64,000 nt of DNA from positions 248,001-312,000 of the forward strand of contig JADJOP010000005.1 in the NCBI GenBank assembly GCA_016713735.1, written 5' to 3'. Shown here one piece after another: positions 1 through 8,729 of this stretch. The notes under the pieces are model-generated. The model saw only the letters and a program-made list of their open reading frames with translations. It had not been told where the DNA came from and searched no databases. Source of the stretch: Bryobacterales bacterium. Lineage in GTDB: Bacteria; Acidobacteriota; Terriglobia; Bryobacterales; Bryobacteraceae. A program made the translations under genes and the position numbers. The stretch's first letter is position 1, and every line of letters begins with the position of its first letter.

Positions 1-1
1 C

Positions 2-718
2 CCGTCGCTCCCCGGCCTCATCTCCAAAACCTTCGACGTCCTCCGGGCCCACGCCACTGACTTCGAAGTCGTCGTCGTCAACGACGGCAGCCACGACAAC
101 ACCGCCGAAGTCCTCGAATCCCTCCGCGCCCAATACCATCCCTACATGCGCGTCGTCACACACGAAGCCAACCGCGGCTACGGCGGCGCCCTCCGCTCCG
201 GCTTCGCCGCCGCCACCCGCGACTTCGTCTTCTACACCGACGGCGACGGCCAGTACGACGTCTCCGAACTCCCCAAACTCATGGCCCTCGTCGACGACTC
301 CGTCGGCCTCGTCAACGGCTTCAAACTCCAGCGCAACGACCCCTGGCACCGCATCTTCATCGGCAAAACCTACAACCGCTTCGCCCGCTTCCTGTTCGGC
401 GTCAAACTCTCCGACATCGACTGCGACTTCCGCCTCATCCGCCGCACCATCATGGACGACATCCAACTCGTCTCCACCTCCGGCACCATCTGCGTCGAAC
501 TCGTCCGCAAAATCGAGATGAGCCCCTACGCCGTCCGCGAAACCGGCGTCAGCCACCTCCCCCGCCTCCACGGCCGCTCCCAGTTCTTCCGCCTCAAGAG
601 CCTCTTCAACACCTTCTATCAACTCCTCCGCCTCTACACCCAAATCGTCATTCTCGGCCGCTGGCGCAGCCCCAAGAAACACGAGGCTCCAGCAGCACAT
701 ACCGTCGAGCATTACTAA
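2..718 (+). CDS. Glycosyltransferase family 2, 5' truncated
   Basis: C-terminal 238 residues of a GT-A fold glycosyltransferase. The frame is open from base 2, so the start lies outside the window. A VVVVNDGSHDNT stretch (nucleotide-binding loop) sits near residue 27, an NRGYGGALRSG loop near residue 55, and DGDGQYD near residue 78, which supplies the metal-binding acidic motif. These are the hallmarks of family 2 enzymes of the dolichyl-phosphate mannosyltransferase/undecaprenyl-phosphate sugar transferase type, which move a sugar from a nucleotide donor to a lipid or glycan acceptor at the inner face of the membrane. No C-terminal membrane segment is present in the visible part. The 3' end overlaps the convergent protease reading frame by about 70 nt. 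The acceptor cannot be deduced. Confidence 0.9.
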   Translation, partial: PSLPGLISKTFDVLRAHATDFEVVVVNDGSHDNTAEVLESLRAQYHPYMRVVTHEANRGYGGALRSGFAAATRDFVFYTDGDGQYDVSELPKLMALVDDSVGLVNGFKLQRNDPWHRIFIGKTYNRFARFLFGVKLSDIDCDFRLIRRTIMDDIQLVSTSGTICVELVRKIEMSPYAVRETGVSHLPRLHGRSQFFRLKSLFNTFYQLLRLYTQIVILGRWRSPKKHEAPAAHTVEHY

Positions 719-1345
719 CGTAGAAGCTCCCCAGCAGCCGCCCCGGCAACAACCCGCCCCGCCGCCTCCCCGCCACCACACCCGCGCGCACTCCTCTCCA
801 CATCCGCCCCCCCACCTCCACGCTCTCCAGCTTCACCACCTCGGCCCTCGACTCCCGCGCCGCCGTCCGCAACACCGCCGTGCCCATCGCCGCCGGCCCC
901 GCTCCGCCCTCCTCCCACCCCAACAAAATCACATCCGACGCCCCCGTATCCACCACCATCCGCCGCTTCTCCCCTCGCAGCTGCCCCCCACCGCCATCCG
1001 CTCCGCCGCCGCCACCGGAACAACTGTAACCCCGCTTACACTCTCAACCTCCACCGCATACCGCGCCCGCAGCCCCGCCCCCTCCGCCAACCCCGGCCGC
1101 AAGCTCACCGATTCCGCCCCCGTATCCACCAACATCCGGTACGGCCCCGTCCCGTTCACCCACACCCCGCCCACCACCGCATACCCCCCCTTCACCTCCA
1201 TCTCCACCTCGCCCACTGCCACTCCGCCCCTCCCCGCCGGTCCCCCCGCCCCAGCCACCCCGCCACCCTCCGCAGGGCCTCCCGCCCATACCCCCCCAAC
1301 AAAAAGTGACAAAACGAACCCAAACAAGCCCAGTCGAATCAACAT
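648..1345 (-). pseudogene. Retropepsin-like aspartic protease, frameshifted
   Basis: Two overlapping minus-strand frames together make one exported clan AA aspartic protease of about 230 residues. The N-terminal frame (1345 down to about 985) starts with a signal peptide (MLIRLGLFGFVLSLFVGG) and carries a first active-site motif MLVDTGAES. The second frame (about 984 down to 648) carries a second motif MVVDTGAS and the C-terminal GLLPGRLL...YVLLEP strand typical of acidobacterial members. The frames join if the C-run at 984-989 (six C) is read as seven, giving AVGGQLRGEKRRMVVDTG. I therefore think the gene is intact in the organism and the indel is a sequencing artefact, though real inactivation is possible. 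A start at 1372 is also open; 1345 fits the signal peptide better. The 3' end overlaps the convergent glycosyltransferase gene. Confidence 0.7.
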
Positions 1346-1422
1346 GCAGCCAGCATGCCCGTCCCCCCGCATGATGGTCGTGACGGAACCCTGACCTTCC
1401 GCGTATGATGCAGTAGGCTTTC

Positions 1423-3558
1423 ATGATTCCAGCCACCGCCCCCCGCTACCAGTTCGACGGCGTCCTCGTCGACCCCGTCGCCTTCCGCGCCACCCGCGCC
1501 GGCCAACCCCTCACCCTAGAACCCCGCGCCTTCCACCTCCTCCTCTACCTGGTCGAAAACCCCAACCGCCTCATTACAAAAGAGGAACTCATCCAATCCG
1601 TCTGGTCCGGCGCCTTCGTCACCGACAACGCCCTCACCCGCGTCATCGCCCAACTCCGCCGCGAACTCGGCGACAATCCCAAGTCCCCCCGCTACATCGA
1701 GACCATCCCCACCCAGGGCTATCGCTTCCTCGCCACCGTCGAAATCGCCCCCGCGCCTGCCGCCCCCAAACCCGCCCCCTCAGCGCCTCCCCCCGCCCGC
1801 CGGCTCCCCCGTCTCCCCCTAGCCATCTCCGCCGCCCTCCTCCTCGCCGCGGGAGCCTTCCTCGCCGGCCGCCAGACTAACCCCATCTCCCCCACTAACC
1901 TCCAAACCCTCCAATTCACCACCGGCGAAGGCCTCCAACTCGGCGCCGCCTTCTCCCCCGACGGCAACACCCTCGCCTACGCCTCCGACAAATCCGGCCG
2001 CTTCGAACTCTACATCCGCCCCCTCACCCCCGGCGCCCGCGAAATCCCCCTCACCTCCGACGGCCTCATGAACATCATGCCCGCCTGGTCCCCCGACGGC
2101 CGCTGGATCGCCTACCACTCCGCCGCCCTCAACGCCCTCCGCCTCATCCCCGCCACCGGCGGCACCCCCCGCACCCTCTCTGACTTCGGCCTCGAACCCG
2201 CCTGGGCCCCCGACTCCCAGCGCCTCGTCTTCCGTTCCGGCGTCTACCTCTCTCCCGTCACCGCCGACTTCGGCTCCCTCCGCGCCTCACGCCTTTTCCT
2301 CGTCAACCTCTCCGGCGGCGCGCCCACCCCCATTACCGACCTCCCCCTCGGCCACGGCGGCCACACCAGCCCCTGCTGGTCCTCCGGCAGCAACTCCGTC
2401 TACTTCCTCACCGCCAGCTCCCTCACCGCCACCACCCTCTGGCGTCTCCCCATGGACCGCCCCTCACAACCCGAACCTCTGCACCGCGCCAATTCCCAAA
2501 CCTGGTTCTCCCTCGCCTGCGCCCCCGGCGGCCGCGACCTCTACCTCTCCTCGGCCACCCCCGCCTTCGAATTCTCTATCTCCCGCCTCTCCACCGGCGC
2601 TCCCGCCGCCCTCCCTCAGCCCATCCTCCAAACCGGCCTCCTCGTCCCCCGCAACCTCGCCGTCTCCTCCACCGGCAAACTCGCCTACACCCTCATGGCC
2701 CTCTCCAGCAACCTCCACCGCCTTCCCCTCGACCCCGCCACCGGACTCCCCTCCGGCCCTCCCACCGAGCTCACCCGCGAAACCGGTACCCGCGTCACCC
2801 TCCCCACCTTCTCCCCTGATGGTTCCCTGGTCGCTTACAACGCCCGCCGCCTCGGCGTCCAGTCCGACATCTACGTCGTCCCCTCCACCGGCGGCGAACC
2901 CGAACAGATCACCACCAACCCCGCCCCCGAGGTCATGCCCAACTGGCTCGCCGATAGCCGCACCCTCGTCTTCACCCGCAAGTCCGGCAACTCCGCCTCC
3001 CTCGTCAAGGTCTCTGTCGGCGACGCCCGCACCACCGAACTCACCCCCCTCGTTCACGGCCCCAACATGGCCCGCGTCTCCCCCACCGGCGACCGCTTCC
3101 TCTTCCAATCCTGGGCCTCCGGCCACCTCGGCCTCTATCTCTCCGGCATGGAGCAACAACCGCCTCTCCGACTCACGCCCCCCAACCTCGACATCGGCTA
3201 CGCCTCCTGGTCTCCCAACGGCGCCCGCATCGCCGCCGAACTCTTCGAAAACGACTTCACCCACCTCATCGTCCTCGACGCCAAGGGCGGACCCCTCCGC
3301 CGCCTCACCCGCGTCCCCGGCCAATCCTGGCCCAATAGCTGGGCCCCCGACAACGACCGCATCGCCATCGCCGGCCAGCGCAACGGCCTCTGGGGCCTCT
3401 ACTCCATCTCCGCCTCCACCGGCAAAGAAGTCACCCTCCTCCCGCCCGCCCTCGCCCGAGGCTTCGTGCGCTATCCTGGTTGGTCCCCGCGCGGCGACAG
3501 CCTCGTCTACGAACGCGCCGAAGCCCGCGGCAACCTGTTCATCCTCGACTTACCCTGA
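1423..3558 (+). CDS. Winged-helix DNA-binding domain fused to TolB-like beta-propeller
   Basis: 711-residue membrane protein. Residues 5-107 form an OmpR/PhoB-type winged helix without a receiver domain (LLYLVENPNRLITKEELIQSVW and the wing IPTQGYRFLATV). A proline/alanine linker follows, then one membrane segment (about 131-149) and a C-terminal beta-propeller of at least nine PD40-type repeats, seen as recurring W/FSPDG motifs (for example AAFSPDGNTLAYAS, PAWSPDGRWIAYHS, PGWSPRGDSLVYER). The topology resembles CadC/ToxR: cytoplasmic DNA-binding head and extracytoplasmic sensor. This architecture is strongly expanded in Acidobacteria; targets and ligand are unknown. A possible -10 (TATGAT) lies at 1404-1409, very close to the ATG. 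The next gene starts 1 nt after the stop, so the two are likely co-translated. Confidence 0.92.
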   Translation: MIPATAPRYQFDGVLVDPVAFRATRAGQPLTLEPRAFHLLLYLVENPNRLITKEELIQSVWSGAFVTDNALTRVIAQLRRELGDNPKSPRYIETIPTQGYRFLATVEIAPAPAAPKPAPSAPPPARRLPRLPLAISAALLLAAGAFLAGRQTNPISPTNLQTLQFTTGEGLQLGAAFSPDGNTLAYASDKSGRFELYIRPLTPGAREIPLTSDGLMNIMPAWSPDGRWIAYHSAALNALRLIPATGGTPRTLSDFGLEPAWAPDSQRLVFRSGVYLSPVTADFGSLRASRLFLVNLSGGAPTPITDLPLGHGGHTSPCWSSGSNSVYFLTASSLTATTLWRLPMDRPSQPEPLHRANSQTWFSLACAPGGRDLYLSSATPAFEFSISRLSTGAPAALPQPILQTGLLVPRNLAVSSTGKLAYTLMALSSNLHRLPLDPATGLPSGPPTELTRETGTRVTLPTFSPDGSLVAYNARRLGVQSDIYVVPSTGGEPEQITTNPAPEVMPNWLADSRTLVFTRKSGNSASLVKVSVGDARTTELTPLVHGPNMARVSPTGDRFLFQSWASGHLGLYLSGMEQQPPLRLTPPNLDIGYASWSPNGARIAAELFENDFTHLIVLDAKGGPLRRLTRVPGQSWPNSWAPDNDRIAIAGQRNGLWGLYSISASTGKEVTLLPPALARGFVRYPGWSPRGDSLVYERAEARGNLFILDLP

Positions 3559-3559
3559 G

Positions 3560-4660
3560 ATGCCCGTCCCCGCCGTCAACCTCAAACCCTGCCTCGACTC
3601 GACCGAGCCCGCCTGGCGCGCCCACCTCGACGACCTCTTCGCCCGCTCCCACTTCATCCTCGGCCACCACGTCCGCTCGCTCGAAGCCGAACTCGCCCCC
3701 GCCTTCCAAGCCCGCCACGCCATCACCGTCGGCAACGGCACCGCCGCCATCGAACTCTCCCTCCGCGACGCCGGCATCACCAAGCCCTCGCAGGAAGTCC
3801 TCACCACCGCCCTCACCGCCCCCTTCACCGGAGTCGCCATCGCCACTCCCGGCTGCCGCATCCGCTTCGCCGACGTCGACCCCGACACCCTCCTCCTCGA
3901 CCCCACCGACGCCGCCAACCGCGCCACCAAACGCACCGCCGCCATCGTCCCCGTCCATCTCTACGGCCAGCCCGTCCCCCTCGCCCCCTTCCGCAAACTT
4001 GCCCGCGAATGCAAAGCCGTCCTGATTCAGGACGCCTGCCAGGCCCACGGCGCCCAGCACAACGGCAAGCCCCTCACCGCCTACGGCCCCTACGTCTGCT
4101 ACAGCTTCTACCCCACCAAAAACCTCGGCTGCCTCGGCGACGGCGGCGCCATCATGACCAACTCCCCCGCCATCGCCAAGCGCCTCCTCTCCCGTCGCGA
4201 CGGCGGCCGCCGCGGTGGCCAAATTGCCTACCTCCCCGGCATCAACTCCCGCCTCGACGAAATGCAGGCCTGCTACCTCCGCGCCTTCCTCCCCCACCTT
4301 GACGACTGGAACAACATGCGCCGCCGCACCGCCGCCCTCTACGAAGAAGGCCTCCGCGACTGCCCCGGCGTCACCCTCCTCCGCACCTCCCCCGAATCCG
4401 TCCGCCACCTCTTCGTCATCCGCGCCCAACGCCGCGACCGCCTCCGCGACCACCTCACCGCCCACGCCATCGGCACCGGCATCCACTACCCCGCACCGCT
4501 CCACCTCATGCCCGCCTTCCGCGACGCCGGCCTCCGCCGAGGCGACCTCCCCCACGCCGAACGCGCCGTCAAGGAAATCCTCTCCCTCCCCATCTACCCC
4601 TACCTCCCCGACTCTGCCGCCCACGAAGTCATCGACGCCATCCGCGCCTACTTTAAATAA
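3560..4660 (+). CDS. DegT/DnrJ/EryC1/StrS family PLP-dependent aminotransferase
   Basis: 366 residues, the usual length for sugar aminotransferases that convert a nucleotide-linked keto-sugar to an amino-sugar for cell-surface glycans. Visible family features are GNGTAAIELSLRDAGI near residue 58 (cofactor phosphate-binding region), an IQDACQAHGA motif with Asp158 that contacts the PLP pyridine nitrogen, and SFYPTKNLG with Lys187 as the internal-aldimine lysine. ATG at 3560 is chosen because it follows the previous stop by one base and gives the full N-terminus; the frame is open far upstream, but that part is an out-of-frame copy of the propeller gene. The nearby glycosyltransferase suggests surface polysaccharide work, but the exact sugar is not determinable. 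Confidence 0.92.
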   Translation: MPVPAVNLKPCLDSTEPAWRAHLDDLFARSHFILGHHVRSLEAELAPAFQARHAITVGNGTAAIELSLRDAGITKPSQEVLTTALTAPFTGVAIATPGCRIRFADVDPDTLLLDPTDAANRATKRTAAIVPVHLYGQPVPLAPFRKLARECKAVLIQDACQAHGAQHNGKPLTAYGPYVCYSFYPTKNLGCLGDGGAIMTNSPAIAKRLLSRRDGGRRGGQIAYLPGINSRLDEMQACYLRAFLPHLDDWNNMRRRTAALYEEGLRDCPGVTLLRTSPESVRHLFVIRAQRRDRLRDHLTAHAIGTGIHYPAPLHLMPAFRDAGLRRGDLPHAERAVKEILSLPIYPYLPDSAAHEVIDAIRAYFK

Positions 4661-4861
4661 GGACAGTCACCGCAATTCCCCAATCCTAAATCCCCCATCC
4701 GCGTTCCTCGGCGTTCATCGGCGGCCCCTAAAATAGCCCCACCCCAACCGCGCAGTCACCGCCAATCCACCCCTATTTCTCCCCCAATATCAACCTGCTT
4801 AAAAATCACCCGCCAATTTCCTTCCCCGCCGGTACGAAACTCGGCCCAGGAGAACGATCCT
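4661..4861. other. Intergenic spacer with short tandem repeat
   Basis: No gene is visible. At 4701-4720 a 10-bp unit GCGTTCCTCG is followed by GCGTTCATCG (one mismatch) and a partial third copy GCGGC. A Shine-Dalgarno-like AGGAGA about 9 bases before the ATG at 4862 serves the following gene. Confidence 0.4.
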
Positions 4862-5401
4862 ATGCATTCCGCCACCGCGGCAATCGAAACAATCGAACAG
4901 CGCACCGAAATCCTCGCCCACGCCTACAGCGCCAAAGGCGCCCTCGAACGCAACTTCTGCCGCGACCTCGCCTCCAGCCAGGTCACCGCCGAATCCTACG
5001 AACGCACTATCCTCCAGCTTCAGGAAGCCCAACCCTCCAACGGCCGCGAAGTCCACCGCTTCCAACTCGCCAAATCCCACGCCCTCCGCGACGGCCGCAA
5101 CGCCCTCAAGGAACTCAAAGCCCTCCAGGACCGCCGCAACGAAATCGAACGCTTCCCCGACCAAACCACCGACTGCCCCCCGCTGGCCAACCACGCCCCC
5201 TACGTCGGTGCGCTCCCCAAAATCAAACCCATCTCCCCCATCCTCCGCTCCACCATGGCCAAACCCACCGACAACACACAGCGCCACCCCATCAAACACT
5301 CCCAAGACAAGGAACTCGACGCCATCCTCAACGGCAAATTCCCCCCACCTCCCGGCAAGAAACCCACCCAGGACATCAACCCCACCCTCAAACACCCGTA
5401 A
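4862..5401 (+). CDS. Hypothetical protein, charged and probably cytoplasmic
   Basis: 179 residues, not assigned to a family. No signal peptide or membrane segment. The first 105 residues are predicted mostly helical (many A/E/L/R/K, for example ALERNFCRDLASSQVTAESY and ALRDGRNALKELKALQDRR). The last 70 residues are proline-rich and probably disordered (PPPPGKK, PTQDINPTLKHP). The RNALKELKALQDRR helix resembles the tail of a widespread acidobacterial family of unknown function, so this may be a divergent or shortened relative; that is a weak impression. It has a good ribosome-binding site (AGGAGA) and codon use like its neighbours, so translation is likely. Confidence 0.6.
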   Translation: MHSATAAIETIEQRTEILAHAYSAKGALERNFCRDLASSQVTAESYERTILQLQEAQPSNGREVHRFQLAKSHALRDGRNALKELKALQDRRNEIERFPDQTTDCPPLANHAPYVGALPKIKPISPILRSTMAKPTDNTQRHPIKHSQDKELDAILNGKFPPPPGKKPTQDINPTLKHP

Positions 5402-5672
5402 CGCCACGAGCACCGCGGCCCATCCATCCCAGACCCAGGAGCCACCCCACTCAAACATCACGCAATCACACTTCGCGCAGTCGGGCGCAGCCCTGGCGGC
5501 GCCGTCCGCGCCCTGGGCCCGGGGCCGGGGACCAAGCCGGTGGGCGGTGGCTGGCCTCGGCCTGCGTTCAGGCGGCGGCAGCCGGACGGTAACGGAGCGG
5601 TCCCGTCCCCAAAGGCACACTGCCTCTCGGCCAGAGGCCGGCTGCCGTGCGGCTAGCACCGGCTAGCACCGG
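5402..5672. repeat. GC-rich spacer with 10-bp tandem repeat and dispersed 20-mer
   Basis: Non-coding spacer between convergent genes. GGCTAGCACC occurs twice in tandem at 5651-5670, followed by a degenerate third copy GGTTAGCGCC at 5671-5680 that contains the stop codon of the oxidoreductase gene. The stretch GACGGTAACGGAGCGGTCCC at 5585-5604 recurs with three mismatches at 59125-59144, suggesting a dispersed intergenic element. No rho-independent terminator with a T-run is visible. Confidence 0.55.
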
Positions 5673-7316
5673 TTAGCGCCGCTGCCAATCTCGCGCGATC
5701 CGTTCCCCCACCCGGAACCCCAGCGCCATAATCGTCAGCGACGGATTGAACCCGCCGTTGGTCACATGCAAACTCCCATCGGCCACATACACGTTATCCA
5801 CGCCATGCATCCGCCCATAGGAATCGGTCACGCTCGTCTTGGCGTCCTTGCCCATGCGGCACGTCCCGGCCTGGTGCTGGCCGCCCGTCCCGCTTAACCC
5901 GGCCACCGACATCCACGTCTCCACCGCGCCGGCGGCCTTCAACCACTCCGCCGCCCGCTCGGCCATGAACCTGCCCGTCTCGGCGTCTTTCGGATGCCGC
6001 CGCGTCGTGATCGCCGCCACCGGAATGCCCCACTGATCCTTCACCGCTTCATCCACCTCCACGCGGTTCTCCCACAAAGGCATCTCCTGCACCGGACCCT
6101 TCACCCCCGCCGTCCGCTTATACGCCTCGCGCACCCATTTCTTATACTCCAGCCCATACCGCGGCACACGCGCCGGCCGCACCCCACGCGCAAACAGATA
6201 CGGCATCCGGATGAACTCATTCGCCAGCATCGAGCCGCCCACCACATCCTTGTTCCCATGATTGAAATCGCACAAGGCAACCCGCGCCGCCGGACCCGTC
6301 CCGTCAAACACCTCGTCCTCAAAAAGACCATACGCTCCGGAATAGGCGTGCCCCTGCAGGTTCCGCCCCACCCAGTCGTTGGCATTGCCCAGCCCCTTGG
6401 GGTGCATCTTCGACTTCGAATTCAGCAGCAGCCGCGGCGTCTCCGTCGCTGAACACGCCACCACCACCACCCGCGCCGGCTGCTCCACGAGCTCGCCCTT
6501 GTGGAAGTACGCCACCCCCGTCGCCTTCCCCTGCTCGTTCGTCATCACCTCTTTCGCCACCGCCTCCGTGAGCAGCGTGCAATTGCCCGTCTTCACCGCC
6601 CGCGCCACCACCGTGTTCTGCGTCCCGTTCTTCGCGTCCGCCTCGCAGCCAAAGCCCACGCAGTGCGGACACGCAATGCACCCCGCGCGCCCATCGCGCT
6701 CCACCGAGTTGATCAGCATCGGAATCGGAAACGGATGCCAGCCCTTCTTGCGCGCCGCCCCGGCCAGCAGCGTCGCCTCTTTATTGAACGGCAGCGGCGG
6801 CATCGGATAGCCCTTCTTCCTCGGACCATCAAACGGATTCGACCCCGACTTCCCCGACACCCCGATCTCATACTCCGCTTTCTCGTAGTGTGGCTCCAGC
6901 TCCTCGTACGTGATCGGCCAGTCCTCCAGCGTCGACCCCGCCACCAGCCCGTAGGTCGACAGCATCCGGAAGTCTTTGGGATGGAACCGCCACGCCATCG
7001 CCCCGTAGCTCGCCGTCCCCCCGCCCACGCACGCCGCCACGTTGTTATACGCGCTCTCGTTGGCCCGCACCTTGTAGAACTTCCCCGTCAGCGGACTGTT
7101 GATCATCCGCACCTGCTCCGCGTCCGGCCCAAACGCATTGCCCAACACCGTCGTCCGCTGGCTCCGCAGCTCATCGTGCCCGCTCTCTTCATACGGGATC
7201 TGCCGCCCGCGCTCCAGCAACACCACGCGCCACCCGGCCTTCGCCAGCACATAGGCCACCACGCCGCCTCCGGCGCCCGCGCCCACCACCACCGCATCCA
7301 CAGGATCGAGCTTCAC
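5673..7316 (-). CDS. GMC family FAD-dependent oxidoreductase (gluconate/sugar dehydrogenase large-subunit type)
   Basis: 547 residues. The N-terminal Rossmann motif VVVGAGAGGGVVAYVLAKAG (residues about 9-28) binds FAD; ACVGGGTASYGAMAWRF near residue 93 is the GMC signature region; HQAGTCRMG and NGGFNPSLTIMALGFRVGERIA near the C-terminus form the active-site His and the FAD-proximal closing motif. Members of this branch oxidise sugar or sugar-acid alcohol groups and pass electrons to a cytochrome, working with a small exported subunit 3. That partner is encoded directly upstream with a 4-nt overlap (ATGA at 7313-7316), so the complex is probably periplasmic, carried by the partner's signal peptide. 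No cytochrome subunit is adjacent. The substrate is unknown. Confidence 0.92.
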   Translation of the reverse strand: MKLDPVDAVVVGAGAGGGVVAYVLAKAGWRVVLLERGRQIPYEESGHDELRSQRTTVLGNAFGPDAEQVRMINSPLTGKFYKVRANESAYNNVAACVGGGTASYGAMAWRFHPKDFRMLSTYGLVAGSTLEDWPITYEELEPHYEKAEYEIGVSGKSGSNPFDGPRKKGYPMPPLPFNKEATLLAGAARKKGWHPFPIPMLINSVERDGRAGCIACPHCVGFGCEADAKNGTQNTVVARAVKTGNCTLLTEAVAKEVMTNEQGKATGVAYFHKGELVEQPARVVVVACSATETPRLLLNSKSKMHPKGLGNANDWVGRNLQGHAYSGAYGLFEDEVFDGTGPAARVALCDFNHGNKDVVGGSMLANEFIRMPYLFARGVRPARVPRYGLEYKKWVREAYKRTAGVKGPVQEMPLWENRVEVDEAVKDQWGIPVAAITTRRHPKDAETGRFMAERAAEWLKAAGAVETWMSVAGLSGTGGQHQAGTCRMGKDAKTSVTDSYGRMHGVDNVYVADGSLHVTNGGFNPSLTIMALGFRVGERIARDWQRR

Positions 7317-7849
7317 TTCGCCACCCCCTTCGCCTTATGGCCCGCATGATCCCAGTTGCCCATCACGTCCTCGATCTTGAGCATCGTCCACGACGCCTGC
7401 TTCCAGTTCCCCCCATGCTCCGGCGAACCGAAATACCCTTGCAGCGTCAGGTCGTACATCAGGTCAAAAATGGGCCGCAGCGCCGGCACCTGCCCCTGCG
7501 CGATCCCGTCAATGAATGCCTTCTGCTCCTCCGGCTTCAACAACAAAAAGCTCCGGTTCTGAAACTGGTGCTTGGCCACCGAGTTGAACGTGAACAGCCC
7601 CGTCCGCCACTCTTCCAACTTGTGCTTCAATGGGCCCTGCATCTGCTTGTCGATGTAGTACGCCGCCCCCGCGTCGCCCGCGCCCGGATACTCATCCGGC
7701 GGGATGATCACGTTGGCGAAGATCTCCACCAGCTTCGCCCCCGCCGGCGTGAAGAACCCCAATTTCGGCGGCTCCGCCGGCCCTTGCGCCTCCAGTGGCA
7801 ATACAAACGCGGCCAGCGCCGCTGCGGCTTCTCGTCGTGTCATGGACAT
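7313..7849 (-). CDS. Gluconate 2-dehydrogenase subunit 3-like protein
   Basis: 178 residues. It begins MSMTRREAAAALAAFVLPLEAQ, a short twin-arginine-like leader (RR at positions 5-6), consistent with export of a folded, cofactor-loaded complex by Tat. The mature part matches the small gamma subunit family: FFTPAGAKLVEIFANVIIPPDEYPGA, then AYYIDKQ, and a GYFGSPEHGGNW motif near the C-terminus. Its role in this family is to escort and stabilise the FAD-bearing GMC subunit, here the next gene, with which it overlaps by 4 nt. ATG codons at 7849 and 7843 are both possible starts. The gene is divergent from mazG with about 43 nt between them. Confidence 0.9.
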   Translation of the reverse strand: MSMTRREAAAALAAFVLPLEAQGPAEPPKLGFFTPAGAKLVEIFANVIIPPDEYPGAGDAGAAYYIDKQMQGPLKHKLEEWRTGLFTFNSVAKHQFQNRSFLLLKPEEQKAFIDGIAQGQVPALRPIFDLMYDLTLQGYFGSPEHGGNWKQASWTMLKIEDVMGNWDHAGHKAKGVAK

Positions 7850-7892
7850 GGTTTGACGATCCCCATGCTACCCTGAAAAGACCCTGGGGTTC

Positions 7893-8729
7893 ATGGGCGA
7901 CTCATCCATTCCGTCATCGTCTGATCAGCCTTCCTCGCACGCTCACGCGGCGCAAGCCTTCGCGCGGCTGCTCTCCCTCATGGCCCAACTCCGCGCCGAA
8001 AACGGCTGCCCCTGGGACCGCGAACAAACCTTCGATTCCATCAAGCCCTACACCCTCGAGGAGACCTACGAGGTCCTCGACGCCATCGACCGCCGCGACT
8101 TCCCCGGCCTCTGCGAAGAGCTCGGCGACTTCGTCCTTCAAGCCGTCTTCCACGCCCAGATGGCCTCCGAACAGGGCCTCTTCACCATCGCCGACTCGCT
8201 CGACGCCATCAACGAGAAGCTCGTCCGCCGCCACCCCCACATCTTCGCCGAAGCCATCGCCGAAACCTCGGCCGACGTCAAACACCGCTGGGACGAAATC
8301 AAGAAGCAGGAGAAGGCCGCCAAGGGCATTGAGGAGCAAAGCCTCCTCGATGGCGTCCTCCGCTCCGCGCCCGCACTCGTCGAAGCCCAGGAGATCTCCA
8401 AGCGCGCCGCCAAGGTCGGCTTCGACTGGCCCGACATCTCCCAGGTGGCCGCCAAAGTCCGCGAAGAGCTCGATGAACTCGCCGAAGCCCGCGACGCCCA
8501 GGACGCCGCCCACATTGAAGAGGAGTTCGGCGACCTCCTCTTCTCCGCCGTCAATCTTGCCCGCTTCCTCCACGTCGACGCCGAACAGGCCCTGCGCAAA
8601 GCCAACGCCAAGTTCCGCCGCCGCTTCGCCCACGTCGAACACGCCCTCGCCGCCGAAGGCAAACAACTCAAGGACTCCACCCTCGACGAAATGGAAGCCA
8701 AATGGATCGAGGCCAAACAACAATCATGA
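7893..8729 (+). CDS. mazG: Nucleoside triphosphate pyrophosphohydrolase MazG
   Basis: 278 residues with two MazG domains in tandem, as in the E. coli enzyme. The first half contains RAENGCPWDREQT, the EETYEVLDAID helix and EELGDFVLQAVFHAQ, which supplies the acidic magnesium ligands (EExxE...ExxD pattern). The second half has EELDELAEA and EEEFGDLLFSAVNLARF, repeating the pattern. It hydrolyses NTPs to NMP and pyrophosphate in the cytoplasm, a housekeeping and stress-modulating activity. The next gene starts inside the stop codon (ATGA at 8726-8729), so the two are co-translated. Confidence 0.95.
   Translation: MGDSSIPSSSDQPSSHAHAAQAFARLLSLMAQLRAENGCPWDREQTFDSIKPYTLEETYEVLDAIDRRDFPGLCEELGDFVLQAVFHAQMASEQGLFTIADSLDAINEKLVRRHPHIFAEAIAETSADVKHRWDEIKKQEKAAKGIEEQSLLDGVLRSAPALVEAQEISKRAAKVGFDWPDISQVAAKVREELDELAEARDAQDAAHIEEEFGDLLFSAVNLARFLHVDAEQALRKANAKFRRRFAHVEHALAAEGKQLKDSTLDEMEAKWIEAKQQS

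Noticed and set aside
1044..1436. Minus frame of glycine-rich sequence near the protease start
   Set aside because: Shadow of the aspartic protease in another frame; poly-Gly composition without any recognised domain.
2464..3324. Long minus-strand frame opposite the propeller gene, rich in Gly, Glu and Val
   Set aside because: It is the mirror of a C-rich coding strand; no motif, no ribosome-binding site, and the plus-strand protein has clear repeats.
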